Positions 55,568-63,198 of a stretch of 64,000 bases of DNA are shown here, piece by piece (the stretch's first letter is position 1; each line of letters starts with the position of its first letter). Source of the stretch: Sphingobacterium corticibacterium (lineage in GTDB: Bacteria; Bacteroidota; Bacteroidia; Sphingobacteriales; Sphingobacteriaceae); the NCBI RefSeq assembly GCF_004208525.1, contig NZ_SGIT01000001.1, positions 558,001-622,000 of the forward strand, written 5' to 3'. Position numbers and translations under genes: made by a program. Below the pieces are notes generated by a model. That model was not told the DNA's origin. It worked only from the letters and a program-made list of their open reading frames with translations, and searched no databases.

Positions 55568-55593
55568 AATATTACTAATTATTTTAGTAAATT
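55568..55593. promoter_or_regulatory. Palindromic operator at the XRE-S24 / GIY-YIG divergent promoter
   Basis: AATATTACTAA, a 5-nt spacer (TTATT), then TTAGTAAATT. The TTACTAA-N5-TTAGTAA core and the entire left arm match the site at 25728-25754. It lies 20 bp before the XRE-S24 ATG. A weaker TACTAAT half-site lies near 55519-55525, closer to the GIY-YIG start. Confidence 0.7.
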
Positions 55594-55612
55594 AAAATTT
55601 TTTAAGAAAAAT

Positions 55613-56386
55613 ATGTCAAATATCGCATCGAATCTTAAGTTTCTGAGAAAGAAAAAAGGCTTAACGCAACAGCAATTTGCTGATGCACTAGAAATAAAAA
55701 GGGCGTCTGTGGGCGCCTATGAAGAGGATCGGGCTGAACCGAAGTATGAGTTGCTAAGAAAAATAGCGCAGTTTTACGATCTTACGATGGACGAACTGGC
55801 GAATGACGTTATCGACGAAAAATGGCGACCTCAACCTAAAAGTAATGCCTCGAATTTGAGGGTGCTGAGTGTAACCGTAGACGGAAATGAGCGAGAGAAT
55901 ATTGAGTTGGTACCTGTTAAAGCCAGCGCAGGCTACCTAAATGGGTATGGAGATCCGGAATATGTAGCAGAGCTTCCTAAATTTTCACTGCCTATGTTCA
56001 ATCAAGGAACATACCGCGCATTCGAAATCAAAGGTGATTCCATGTTGCCACTGCCATCGGGAAGTATCATTATCGGAGAGTATATCGAAAACTGGCACGA
56101 TATCAAACCTAGCCAAACTTATGTGGTGGTTTCCAGAGAAGATGGCGTAGTATATAAGCGTGTAGCTTACAAATTTAAGGAAGATAAAGGTTTGAAACTT
56201 GTCTCAGATAATAAAACATATGAGCCCTATTGGGTAAGTACGGAAGATATTATAGAGGTCTGGAAAGCGAAAGCGTTTATTAGTACTGAGCTTCCAGAGC
56301 CAAGTCCGGAACCTACGATGGAAACATTGACGTCGATGATGGCACAAATGCAAAAAACGATTAAATCGGTAGTCAATAACAAATAA
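55613..56386 (+). CDS. LexA-like repressor (XRE HTH plus S24 self-cleaving peptidase)
   Basis: A 257-residue regulator. The XRE helix-turn-helix spans residues 5-60 (L-K-F-L-R-K-K-K-G-L-T-Q-Q-Q-F-A). The S24 domain has an Ala106-Gly107 bond (K-A-S-A-G-Y) in the position of the LexA cleavage site, nucleophile Ser143 in K-G-D-S-M-L-P, and Lys182 in V-V-Y-K-R-V, giving a 39-residue Ser-Lys spacing. RecA-stimulated autocleavage is therefore likely. A palindrome in its own promoter and before the exonuclease/GIY-YIG gene suggests an SOS-type role. It differs from classical LexA in its XRE N-terminus. Confidence 0.86.
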   Translation: MSNIASNLKFLRKKKGLTQQQFADALEIKRASVGAYEEDRAEPKYELLRKIAQFYDLTMDELANDVIDEKWRPQPKSNASNLRVLSVTVDGNERENIELVPVKASAGYLNGYGDPEYVAELPKFSLPMFNQGTYRAFEIKGDSMLPLPSGSIIIGEYIENWHDIKPSQTYVVVSREDGVVYKRVAYKFKEDKGLKLVSDNKTYEPYWVSTEDIIEVWKAKAFISTELPEPSPEPTMETLTSMMAQMQKTIKSVVNNK

Positions 56387-56392
56387 ATTTCA

Positions 56393-56424
56393 TTTGTCTA
56401 TTTAAAATAATATATATACCTTTG
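56393..56424 (+). promoter_or_regulatory. Promoter of the rimP-nusA-infB operon
   Basis: TTTG at 56393-56396, a 20-nt spacer, and TACCTTTG at 56417-56424. The predicted start site is about 56430, 83 nt before the rimP ATG. Confidence 0.65.
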
Positions 56425-56439
56425 TATAATCTGAATAAG

Positions 56440-56466
56440 AGGGGGCATGGTATGCCCCCTTTTTTA
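56440..56466 (+). terminator. Strong intrinsic terminator in the rimP leader
   Basis: AGGGGGCAT (56440-56448) pairs with ATGCCCCCT (56452-56460) around a 3-nt loop, followed by a T-run to about 56465. It could end the XRE-S24 transcript. However, it also lies downstream of the predicted rimP promoter, making it a possible attenuator. Confidence 0.85.
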
Positions 56467-56512
56467 ATTCATTTAATGAAAAGTTTTAATTCACGTATCG
56501 AAATAGTAGGGT

Positions 56513-56977
56513 ATGCAAATAGAGGAAAGAGTACAGGAGCTGGTTGAAGAAAAGATAGCTGATCGGGCGGATTTGTTTATTGTGCGGATTAAAATGCATA
56601 ATAATGGTCTTTTGGAGATATTGGTGGATGGCGACAATGGTATATCGATTGAGGATTGTGTCCAAATTAGCCGCCATGTAGGATTTCATTTGGAAGAAGA
56701 GGACGCGATAGACCGCGCCTACCGCTTGGAAGTCTCGTCTCCGGGTATTGATAGCCCTCTGTTATTGCTTCGGCAATATCAAAAAAATATCGGAAGAAAT
56801 GTTCGGATAAAAAGCTTGGAAGGAGAGAAAAGGGAAGGGAAACTAATCGCAGTGAACGATAAAAATATCTTCATAGAAGAAACAAAAAAAGAAAAAGGGA
56901 AGAAAGCGACCATAGAGGAGGCTGAAATTCCATTAGATAATATAACAGAAACAAAGGTGTTAATTTCATTTAAATAA
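56513..56977 (+). CDS. rimP: Ribosome maturation factor RimP
   Basis: A 154-residue 30S assembly factor. The N-terminal domain has L-L-E-I-L-V-D-G-D-N-G-I-S-I-E-D-C and Y-R-L-E-V-S-S-P-G-I-D-S-P-L, the RimP signature. The C-terminal SH3-like domain starts G-R-N-V-R-I-K. It heads the conserved rimP-nusA-infB operon; nusA begins 2 bp after its stop. Confidence 0.93.
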   Translation: MQIEERVQELVEEKIADRADLFIVRIKMHNNGLLEILVDGDNGISIEDCVQISRHVGFHLEEEDAIDRAYRLEVSSPGIDSPLLLLRQYQKNIGRNVRIKSLEGEKREGKLIAVNDKNIFIEETKKEKGKKATIEEAEIPLDNITETKVLISFK

Positions 56978-56979
56978 AA

Positions 56980-58218
56980 ATGAGCAGCAATATCAATTTG
57001 ATCGACTCTTTCCAAGAGTTTAAAGAATTTAAAAATATCGATCGTCCGACCGTTATCACCGTATTGGAGGAGGTGTTCCGCAGCATGATACGCAAGCGTT
57101 TTGGAACGGATGAGAACGTGGATGTGATCGTAAACCCAGATAATGGAGATTTGGAGATTTGGAGGACACGAGTGGTGATGGAAAATGGATTTTCCGAAGA
57201 TGATGATTTAGAAATCGAATTGTCCGATGTACACCAATATGATCCAGATTTAGAAGTTGGCGACGAATATATTGAACAAATCACGTTGGAAAGCTTTGGT
57301 AGGAGAGCTATCTTGGCTGCGCGTCAAACCTTGGTTTCGAAAATATTGGAATTGGAAAAAGATGAGGTCTTCAAGAAATATAAAGACCGCGAAGGTGAAT
57401 TGGTGATAGGCGAGGTTTATCAGATATGGAAGAAAGAAATCTTGGTATTGGACGAAGATGGAAACGAATTGATCCTTCCAAAAACCGAGCAGATTCCGGC
57501 AGATTATTTCAAAAAAGGAGATAGTATTCGTGCGGTGGTGTTCAAAGTGGATATGATGAATAGTAATCCCAAAATTATCATTTCGCGTACTGCTCCGGAA
57601 TTTTTGCAACGTTTGTTTGAATTGGAAGTTCCTGAAATTTTTGATGGACTTATTACCATCAAGAAGATTGTTCGTGAACCGGGTGAAAGAGCAAAAGTTG
57701 CTGTAGAATCTTATGACGACCGTATAGATCCGGTAGGGGCCTGTGTGGGTATGAAGGGGTCACGTATACATGGTATCGTACGCGAATTACGCAATGAAAA
57801 TATTGATGTTATCAACTACACATCAAATAATATTTTATATATCACACGTGCGTTAAGCCCTGCACGTATCTCTTCGATTAAAATTGATGATGAGAACAAG
57901 ACGGCGGCTGTTTACTTGAAACCAGATCAAGTATCTTTGGCCATCGGTAGAGGCGGACATAATATCAAACTTGCTGGTAAATTAACCGGTTATGAAATTG
58001 ATGTGTACAGAGAAAATGATGAAGTGGAGGAGGATGTGGACATCGAAGAATTTGCAGATGAAATCGATAGCTGGATTATCGATGAGTTGAAACGTGTTGG
58101 CTTGGATACTGCAAAATCGGTTTTATCATTGACAGAAGCAGAACTGGTGAGACGCACCGACTTAGAGGAGGATACTATACAAGAGATTCTTCGTATCCTC
58201 GAAGCTGAGTTCGAATAA
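56980..58218 (+). CDS. nusA: Transcription termination/antitermination factor NusA
   Basis: A 412-residue RNA polymerase-associated factor. The N-terminal domain binds the polymerase (residues 1-130). An S1 domain (G-E-V-Y-Q-I-W-K-K-E-I-L-V) and two KH domains (D-P-V-G-A-C-V-G-M-K-G-S-R, L-A-I-G-R-G-G-H-N-I-K-L-A) follow, with a C-terminal acidic helix-hairpin-helix part. Length is normal for Bacteroidota. In E. coli NusA autoregulates this operon by leader termination; a terminator is present in this leader. Confidence 0.95.
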   Translation: MSSNINLIDSFQEFKEFKNIDRPTVITVLEEVFRSMIRKRFGTDENVDVIVNPDNGDLEIWRTRVVMENGFSEDDDLEIELSDVHQYDPDLEVGDEYIEQITLESFGRRAILAARQTLVSKILELEKDEVFKKYKDREGELVIGEVYQIWKKEILVLDEDGNELILPKTEQIPADYFKKGDSIRAVVFKVDMMNSNPKIIISRTAPEFLQRLFELEVPEIFDGLITIKKIVREPGERAKVAVESYDDRIDPVGACVGMKGSRIHGIVRELRNENIDVINYTSNNILYITRALSPARISSIKIDDENKTAAVYLKPDQVSLAIGRGGHNIKLAGKLTGYEIDVYRENDEVEEDVDIEEFADEIDSWIIDELKRVGLDTAKSVLSLTEAELVRRTDLEEDTIQEILRILEAEFE

Positions 58219-58239
58219 GGGTTTCGCCGTATCTGTATG

Positions 58240-58274
58240 CTGAAAAAACAATTGAGCTGAAATTGTTTTTTCAG
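58240..58274 (+). terminator. Hairpin between nusA and infB
   Basis: A perfect 14-bp stem (58240-58253 with 58261-58274) and a 7-nt loop. The T-run lies inside the 3' arm instead of after it, so it is a weak terminator or a processing/pausing hairpin. The -33 TTG of the infB promoter overlaps it. Confidence 0.5.
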
Positions 58275-58294
58275 TGTAAAAAAACATATTTTTG
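58263..58294 (+). promoter_or_regulatory. Candidate internal promoter for infB
   Basis: TTG at 58263-58265, a 21-nt spacer and TATTTTTG at 58287-58294 fit the Bacteroidota consensus, 31 bp before the infB ATG. It may let IF2 be made independently of NusA. Confidence 0.5.
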
Positions 58295-58325
58295 TAGTAT
58301 TAAAATTATAGAAGGTAAATAATAG

Positions 58326-61300
58326 ATGACAGAAGGAAAAAGCGTAAACTTGCTAAAGGCAGCAAAAGAACTTAATATTGGGATAGGTACGGCTGTTGAC
58401 TTCTTGGTAAAAAAAGGTTTTGATGTAGAATCAAAGCCTAGTACTAAGTTGTCGCCAGACATGTATACTGTCCTTCTAAAAGAATTTCAAGGAGACAAAA
58501 TCGTAAAAGATGAAGCCAAACAAATTGTTATCGGTAAAATTCGTCGTGACGAGTCTGCTGCTGGACTAAGTGGAGCGAATCCTACGGAATCTAGAGATGA
58601 TATTCAAGAAGAAAATAATACGACCTCTCCAGAAGTTCTGATTAAGGATACGGGCTCGAGTCCGGCATTGGAACCCACAAATGAACCCGTAAAGGAGGAA
58701 CCTATCACAAAAGAAAAAGAAGAGAGTTCCAGTCCATTAAAAGTGGTTGGAAAAATTGATCTAGATAGCCTTAAACGCGGCAAACCTAAGAAAGAGTCCG
58801 AGAAAGAGGAAGTAGTACAAGAAACATCGCCTAAGACAGCGGAGCCAGAAACTGAACCTATTGAACAGGAGACGAAGAAAGAGGAGGTTAAGCCTGTAGT
58901 GGAGCAGCCGAAAGCTGAAATTCCTCAGCAGGAAGTGAAACCTAAAAAGGAGGATAAAGAGGATCTGCAGCCGAAGGAAGAGCAAAAACAAGAAATAAAA
59001 GCAGAGCCTGCGGCTGACATGAATAAACAAACTGAAGAAATTAAACCTCCGGTAAAAGAAGAACAGAAACCTGCCGTAGCCGAACAACCTCACCAAGGTG
59101 TGATACGTGCGCGTTCTGAAACATTAAGCGGACCTAAAGTTGTTGGTAAAATTCAACTTCCTGTGGAGCGTAAACCCGTAGCTTCATCGTCGGGACCTTC
59201 ACATAGCAATGACAATAAACGCAAACGCAAACGTTCGAATAAAAACGCACCTGTTAATCCAAATGCGGTAACGGGTCAAAAGGGAACGAATGAAGGTAAC
59301 GCGAATCGCGGTGGTGGCGGCGGCTTCAATAAAGCAGGCGGACAGCAAACGGGTGGTTATAAGCAAGGGCAAGGAAACCAGCAGCAACATGCCCATGGAA
59401 AAGGGCGCCATGATCATCGCGGAAAAGGACGTCATCAGGAGACACCGAAAGAGGAGCCATCCGAAAAAGAAATTCAAGACCAAATTAAGGCTACGCTGGC
59501 TCGTCTGAGCGGGGCTGGTAAATCCGGCAAATTTGCACAACGTGCTAAATTACGTAGACAGAAGCGTGATGATATAGCGCTTTCTGCAGAAGAAGCGGCA
59601 ATGGAGGAAGCTGCACAATCCAAAATCTTACGCGTTACGGAGTTTGTGACCGCGAACGAGTTAGCAAATTTGATGGATGTGCAAGTAACACAAGTCATTT
59701 CGACTTGTATGAGTTTGGGGATGTTTGTATCCATCAACCAGCGTTTGGATGCAGAAACTTTGACAATTGTGGCGGAAGAGTTTGGTTACCAAGTGGAGTT
59801 TATTAAGCCAGAGGATGAGGAAGTTACGGAACTGGAAGAACCAGATGATGAAGCGAGCTTAATTCCTAGGGCACCTATTGTTACCGTCATGGGACATGTT
59901 GACCACGGTAAAACATCTCTATTAGATTATATCCGTAAGGCCAATGTAACAAAAGGCGAGGCCGGGGGGATTACGCAACATATCGGGGCCTATGCGGTGA
60001 AATTAGAAGATGATCGTAAAATTACGTTTTTGGATACACCAGGACACGAGGCTTTTACTGCGATGCGTGCACGGGGAGCAAAAGTTACCGATATTGTTAT
60101 CATCGTCATTGCGGCGGATGACGCGGTCATGCCACAAACGAAAGAAGCTATTAATCATGCACAAGCAGCAGGAGTTCCTATCGTTTTTGCCTTCACTAAA
60201 GTAGATAAGCCAGGTGCTAATGCAGATCGGATACGGGAACAACTTTCGGGTATGAATATTCTGGTGGAAGATTGGGGTGGAAAATATCAAGCACAGGAAA
60301 TCTCAGCAAAAACTGGAGAGAACGTCGACTTATTATTAGAGAAGGTCGTTTTGGAAGCAGAATTGTTGGAATTAACTGCGGATCCAAAAAAACGTGCTGT
60401 TGGTTCTGTGATTGAATCTGCGTTGGATAAAGGCCGGGGTATCGTTACAACAGTATTGATACAAGCTGGTACATTACGTGTTGGAGACCCTATTCTTGCG
60501 GGTTCGCACTCGGGTAAAGTAAAAGCCCTGACGAATGAACGTGGTGAACGTGTGAAAGAAGCAGGGCCATCTGTACCGGTGCAGATCTTAGGTATGTCTG
60601 GTGCGCCTACAGCAGGAGATAAGCTATATGTAATGGAAAGTGAATCAGAAGCGCGTCAAGTGGCAAATAAGCGCCTGCAATTGCAACGCGAGCAAGGTAT
60701 GCGTGCCACGAAACACATTACATTGGATGAGATCGGCCGTCGTCTAGCTATCGGTAACTTTAAGGAACTGAATGTTATCGTTAAGGGTGATGTGGACGGC
60801 TCGATTGAGGCATTATCTGACTCTTTATTGAAATTGTCTACTGATGAAATTCAAGTCAATATAATTCACAAATCAGTGGGGGCAATTTCGGAGTCTGATG
60901 TACTATTAGCATCTGCTTCAGACGCCATTATCATTGGTTTCCAAGTACGTCCAACACAAGGAGCTAAGAAAATAGCGGAAAATGAGCAAATTGATATCCG
61001 TTTGTATTCTATTATCTATGATGCTATCGACGAATTGAAATCTGCGATGGAAGGTATGTTGGCACCGAAATTCGAAGAGAAAATTGTGGCAGAGGTTGAA
61101 ATTCGTGAGACATTTAAAATATCTAAAGTGGGTACTATCGCCGGATGTATGGTGCGCGAAGGTAAAATCAACCGTAACAATGATATCCGCGTTATCCGTG
61201 ATGGTGTTGTCATCCACACTGGTAAATTAGCTTCATTGAAACGCTTTAAGGACGATGTCAAGGAAGTAGCACAAGGTTATGAATGTGGATTGAATATCGA

Positions 61301-61373
61301 CCGTTTCAATGATATACAGGTTGGTGATATTGTAGAGGCTTACGAGCAAGTAGAAGTTAAACGTAAGCTATAA
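58326..61373 (+). CDS. infB: Translation initiation factor IF-2
   Basis: A 1015-residue GTPase that places initiator tRNA on the ribosome. An N-terminal IF2_N-like motif ([12 protein letters not shown]) is followed by a long low-complexity linker rich in Glu, Lys, Pro and Gln (about residues 85-385). The G domain has [20 protein letters not shown] and T-K-V-D-K-P, then domains II-IV with Y-E-C-G-L-N-I near the end. The long acidic/basic linker is usual in Bacteroidota. Confidence 0.96.
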   Translation: MTEGKSVNLLKAAKELNIGIGTAVDFLVKKGFDVESKPSTKLSPDMYTVLLKEFQGDKIVKDEAKQIVIGKIRRDESAAGLSGANPTESRDDIQEENNTTSPEVLIKDTGSSPALEPTNEPVKEEPITKEKEESSSPLKVVGKIDLDSLKRGKPKKESEKEEVVQETSPKTAEPETEPIEQETKKEEVKPVVEQPKAEIPQQEVKPKKEDKEDLQPKEEQKQEIKAEPAADMNKQTEEIKPPVKEEQKPAVAEQPHQGVIRARSETLSGPKVVGKIQLPVERKPVASSSGPSHSNDNKRKRKRSNKNAPVNPNAVTGQKGTNEGNANRGGGGGFNKAGGQQTGGYKQGQGNQQQHAHGKGRHDHRGKGRHQETPKEEPSEKEIQDQIKATLARLSGAGKSGKFAQRAKLRRQKRDDIALSAEEAAMEEAAQSKILRVTEFVTANELANLMDVQVTQVISTCMSLGMFVSINQRLDAETLTIVAEEFGYQVEFIKPEDEEVTELEEPDDEASLIPRAPIVTVMGHVDHGKTSLLDYIRKANVTKGEAGGITQHIGAYAVKLEDDRKITFLDTPGHEAFTAMRARGAKVTDIVIIVIAADDAVMPQTKEAINHAQAAGVPIVFAFTKVDKPGANADRIREQLSGMNILVEDWGGKYQAQEISAKTGENVDLLLEKVVLEAELLELTADPKKRAVGSVIESALDKGRGIVTTVLIQAGTLRVGDPILAGSHSGKVKALTNERGERVKEAGPSVPVQILGMSGAPTAGDKLYVMESESEARQVANKRLQLQREQGMRATKHITLDEIGRRLAIGNFKELNVIVKGDVDGSIEALSDSLLKLSTDEIQVNIIHKSVGAISESDVLLASASDAIIIGFQVRPTQGAKKIAENEQIDIRLYSIIYDAIDELKSAMEGMLAPKFEEKIVAEVEIRETFKISKVGTIAGCMVREGKINRNNDIRVIRDGVVIHTGKLASLKRFKDDVKEVAQGYECGLNIDRFNDIQVGDIVEAYEQVEVKRKL

Positions 61374-61395
61374 AAGATTTACGTATTGATCATAT

Positions 61396-61427
61396 AATCC
61401 CGGCAATTTTTTTGTCGGGATTTTTTT
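61396..61427 (+). terminator. infB terminator
   Basis: An 11-bp stem with one G-T pair (61396-61406 with 61412-61422) is followed by a seven-base T-run, 23 bp after the infB stop. Confidence 0.85.
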
Positions 61428-61484
61428 ATATCTCATAGAAGCTATCTATTTGCCTAATTTCAAGAATTAGGCTACTTTTATGAC

Positions 61485-62528
61485 ATGTATAAATTTGAGA
61501 TTTCGAACATTATATATCAACCCAACGATACGGTTACGCTAGTATTTAAAGACTTATCAGGAAACTATCCAAAACCCAAAGCAGGACAATTTTTGACAGT
61601 CTCTTTCATTTTTGGAGAAAGAGAGGTGAGGAGGTCCTATTCTTTCAGTAGTTCACCCGATGTGGAGGAGCCGCTTACCATCACGGTAAAAAGAGTAGAT
61701 AATGGAGAGATTTCCCGCTTGTTACATCATCAAACTCGGGTAGGTGATATTATTGATGTATTAGAACCGCAGGGGTTGTTCTATTATGAACCCAAAAGAG
61801 ATCGCGAACGTACATTGTTTCTTTTTGGTGCTGGCGTTGGCGTTACACCACTTTATTCTATTTTGAAAACAGCATTGGTTGCAGAAGATAAAACCAAAGT
61901 TGTCTTGGTATATAGCAATAAATCAATAGCAAGTACGGTATTTTATGAGGAACTACTGGAGTGGCAAAAGCAATATCCTGACCGATTGAAAATTGAATGG
62001 ATATTCTCCAGTTCAAAGAATCTTTTGCATGCGCGACTAAATCGAGAATATCTTATCCATATCGTAAAGGGACAAATGCCCGCAAACGGCGATGTATTGT
62101 TCTTTACTTGTGGCCCTGTTTTCTATATGGATTTAGTACGGTTTACCTTGTTAGGCATGGGATTTCCTGACAATAGTATAAAAAAGGAAACATTCCATTT
62201 TCCCGAAGAAGAGGAAGATGATGATGAGAAGGAGGAGGAACCTGTGGATATGACTTCCTATGGTATCAAACTTCGTTTCCAAGGCACGGAATATAATTTA
62301 ACGATTCCCTATAACAAGACAGTATTAGAAGTAGGGCTGGAGCACAAAATCAAGTTGCCTTACTCCTGCAAATCCGGGATGTGCAGCACGTGCATATCAC
62401 AGTGTACAGCCGGTAGTGTGCGAATGGATTACAATGAAGTGTTAACAAATAGAGAAGTGGAAAATGGCCGTTGTCTGATTTGTGTATCGCATCCATTGGA
62501 AGAAGGGACAGTGATAACGGTCATGTGA
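61485..62528 (+). CDS. Ferredoxin-type flavoprotein reductase (PaaE-like)
   Basis: A 347-residue electron-transfer protein. The N-terminal FAD domain has R-R-S-Y-S-F-S-S; the NAD(P) domain has L-F-G-A-G-V-G-V-T-P-L-Y-S and F-T-C-G-P-V-F-Y-M. The C-terminal plant-type [2Fe-2S] domain carries Cys295, Cys300, Cys303 and Cys333 (C-x4-C-x2-C-x29-C). The linker before it (about residues 243-257) is unusually acidic, with about a dozen Asp/Glu. It transfers electrons from NAD(P)H to an oxygenase or similar partner, but none is encoded nearby. Confidence 0.88.
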   Translation: MYKFEISNIIYQPNDTVTLVFKDLSGNYPKPKAGQFLTVSFIFGEREVRRSYSFSSSPDVEEPLTITVKRVDNGEISRLLHHQTRVGDIIDVLEPQGLFYYEPKRDRERTLFLFGAGVGVTPLYSILKTALVAEDKTKVVLVYSNKSIASTVFYEELLEWQKQYPDRLKIEWIFSSSKNLLHARLNREYLIHIVKGQMPANGDVLFFTCGPVFYMDLVRFTLLGMGFPDNSIKKETFHFPEEEEDDDEKEEEPVDMTSYGIKLRFQGTEYNLTIPYNKTVLEVGLEHKIKLPYSCKSGMCSTCISQCTAGSVRMDYNEVLTNREVENGRCLICVSHPLEEGTVITVM

Positions 62529-62555
62529 TATCTCAATAAAAGTAAACATAATAGA

Positions 62556-62579
62556 AAAAGGCGTCTTACGACACCTTTT
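62556..62579 (+). terminator. Probable terminator before the tRNA-Arg gene
   Basis: AAAAGGCGTC pairs with GACACCTTTT with one mismatch around TTAC. It can serve either strand: the reductase transcript or tRNA-Arg. Confidence 0.6.
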
Positions 62580-62580
62580 G

Positions 62581-62654
62581 TACGCCAAACAGGATTCGAA
62601 CCTGTGACCGACGGTTTAGAAAACCGTTGCTCTATCCAGCTGAGCTATTGGCGC
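62581..62654 (-). tRNA. tRNA-Arg (anticodon TCT)
   Basis: A complete cloverleaf on the minus strand. The acceptor GCGCCAA pairs with TTGGCGT. The D-loop AGCTCAGCTGGATAGAGC, T-arm GGTTCGAATCC and anticodon TCT (complement AGA at 62618-62620) are all present. CCA is not encoded. Confidence 0.95.
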
Positions 62655-62827
62655 CTCCTTTTGGAGTAGCAAAAGTAGGCAATTGCGGTTATTTTGCAAA
62701 ATAAAATGACTATTTTTTGTTAAGGCTAGACTAACTTATTGCATGCCAAAGGTATATTTTCGTTTCAAGGGTGCTATAGGCTATTTAAAAGAGCATCTGC
62801 AGGTGTATTGGAAATTTGAAATAAAGT

Positions 62828-62857
62828 TTTGCATAAAAGAGAAAATTTGTACTTTTG
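62828..62857 (+). promoter_or_regulatory. Promoter of tRNA-Ser
   Basis: TTTG at 62828-62831, an 18-nt spacer and TACTTTTG at 62850-62857, ending 4 bp before the mature tRNA. Confidence 0.7.
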
Positions 62858-62861
62858 TCGC

Positions 62862-62946
62862 GGAGAGTTGGCAGAGTGGTCGAATGCGGCGGTCTTGAAA
62901 ACCGTTAACTGTTACAGGTTCGGGGGTTCGAATCCCTCACTCTCCG
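62862..62946 (+). tRNA. tRNA-Ser (anticodon TGA)
   Basis: A class II tRNA with GGAGAGT / ACTCTCC acceptor, anticodon TGA at 62896-62898, a long variable arm, and GGTTCGAATCC-like T-arm. CCA is not encoded. Its 3' end borders the integrase-bearing element and is a plausible attachment site. Confidence 0.94.
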
Positions 62947-62970
62947 CATCCTAACAAGGAAAAAATATCA

Positions 62971-63004
62971 AAACCCTATAAATAGCAGTATTTATAGGGT
63001 TTTT
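62971..63004 (+). terminator. tRNA-Ser terminator
   Basis: A 14-bp stem (62971-62984 with 62989-63002), 4-nt loop, and a T-run at the 3' side. Confidence 0.85.
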
Positions 63005-63047
63005 GCTTTTATAAGCCTTCCTAAATATTTCAGATTTCCTATTTCGT

Positions 63048-63094
63048 GCGAGACCCAAGCGAGACCCTAAAAATTGGTCTTCTAGGGTCTCGCT
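63048..63094. repeat. GCGAGACCC repeat array upstream of the integrase
   Basis: GCGAGACCC occurs directly at 63048-63056 and 63059-63067 and inverted at 63085-63093. The second and third copies form a perfect 12-bp inverted repeat (63058-63069 with 63083-63094) around 13 nt. This layout suits arm-type recombinase or excisionase sites, or a regulatory hairpin. Confidence 0.6.
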
Positions 63095-63198
63095 AAAATG
63101 TACAGGTTTGCACCTATACACACCTTGCTATCAGATGAACATCTTGACAGCAAACCAAGTAAGAAATAAATTGAATAATGAAATAAAGCACCACCACC

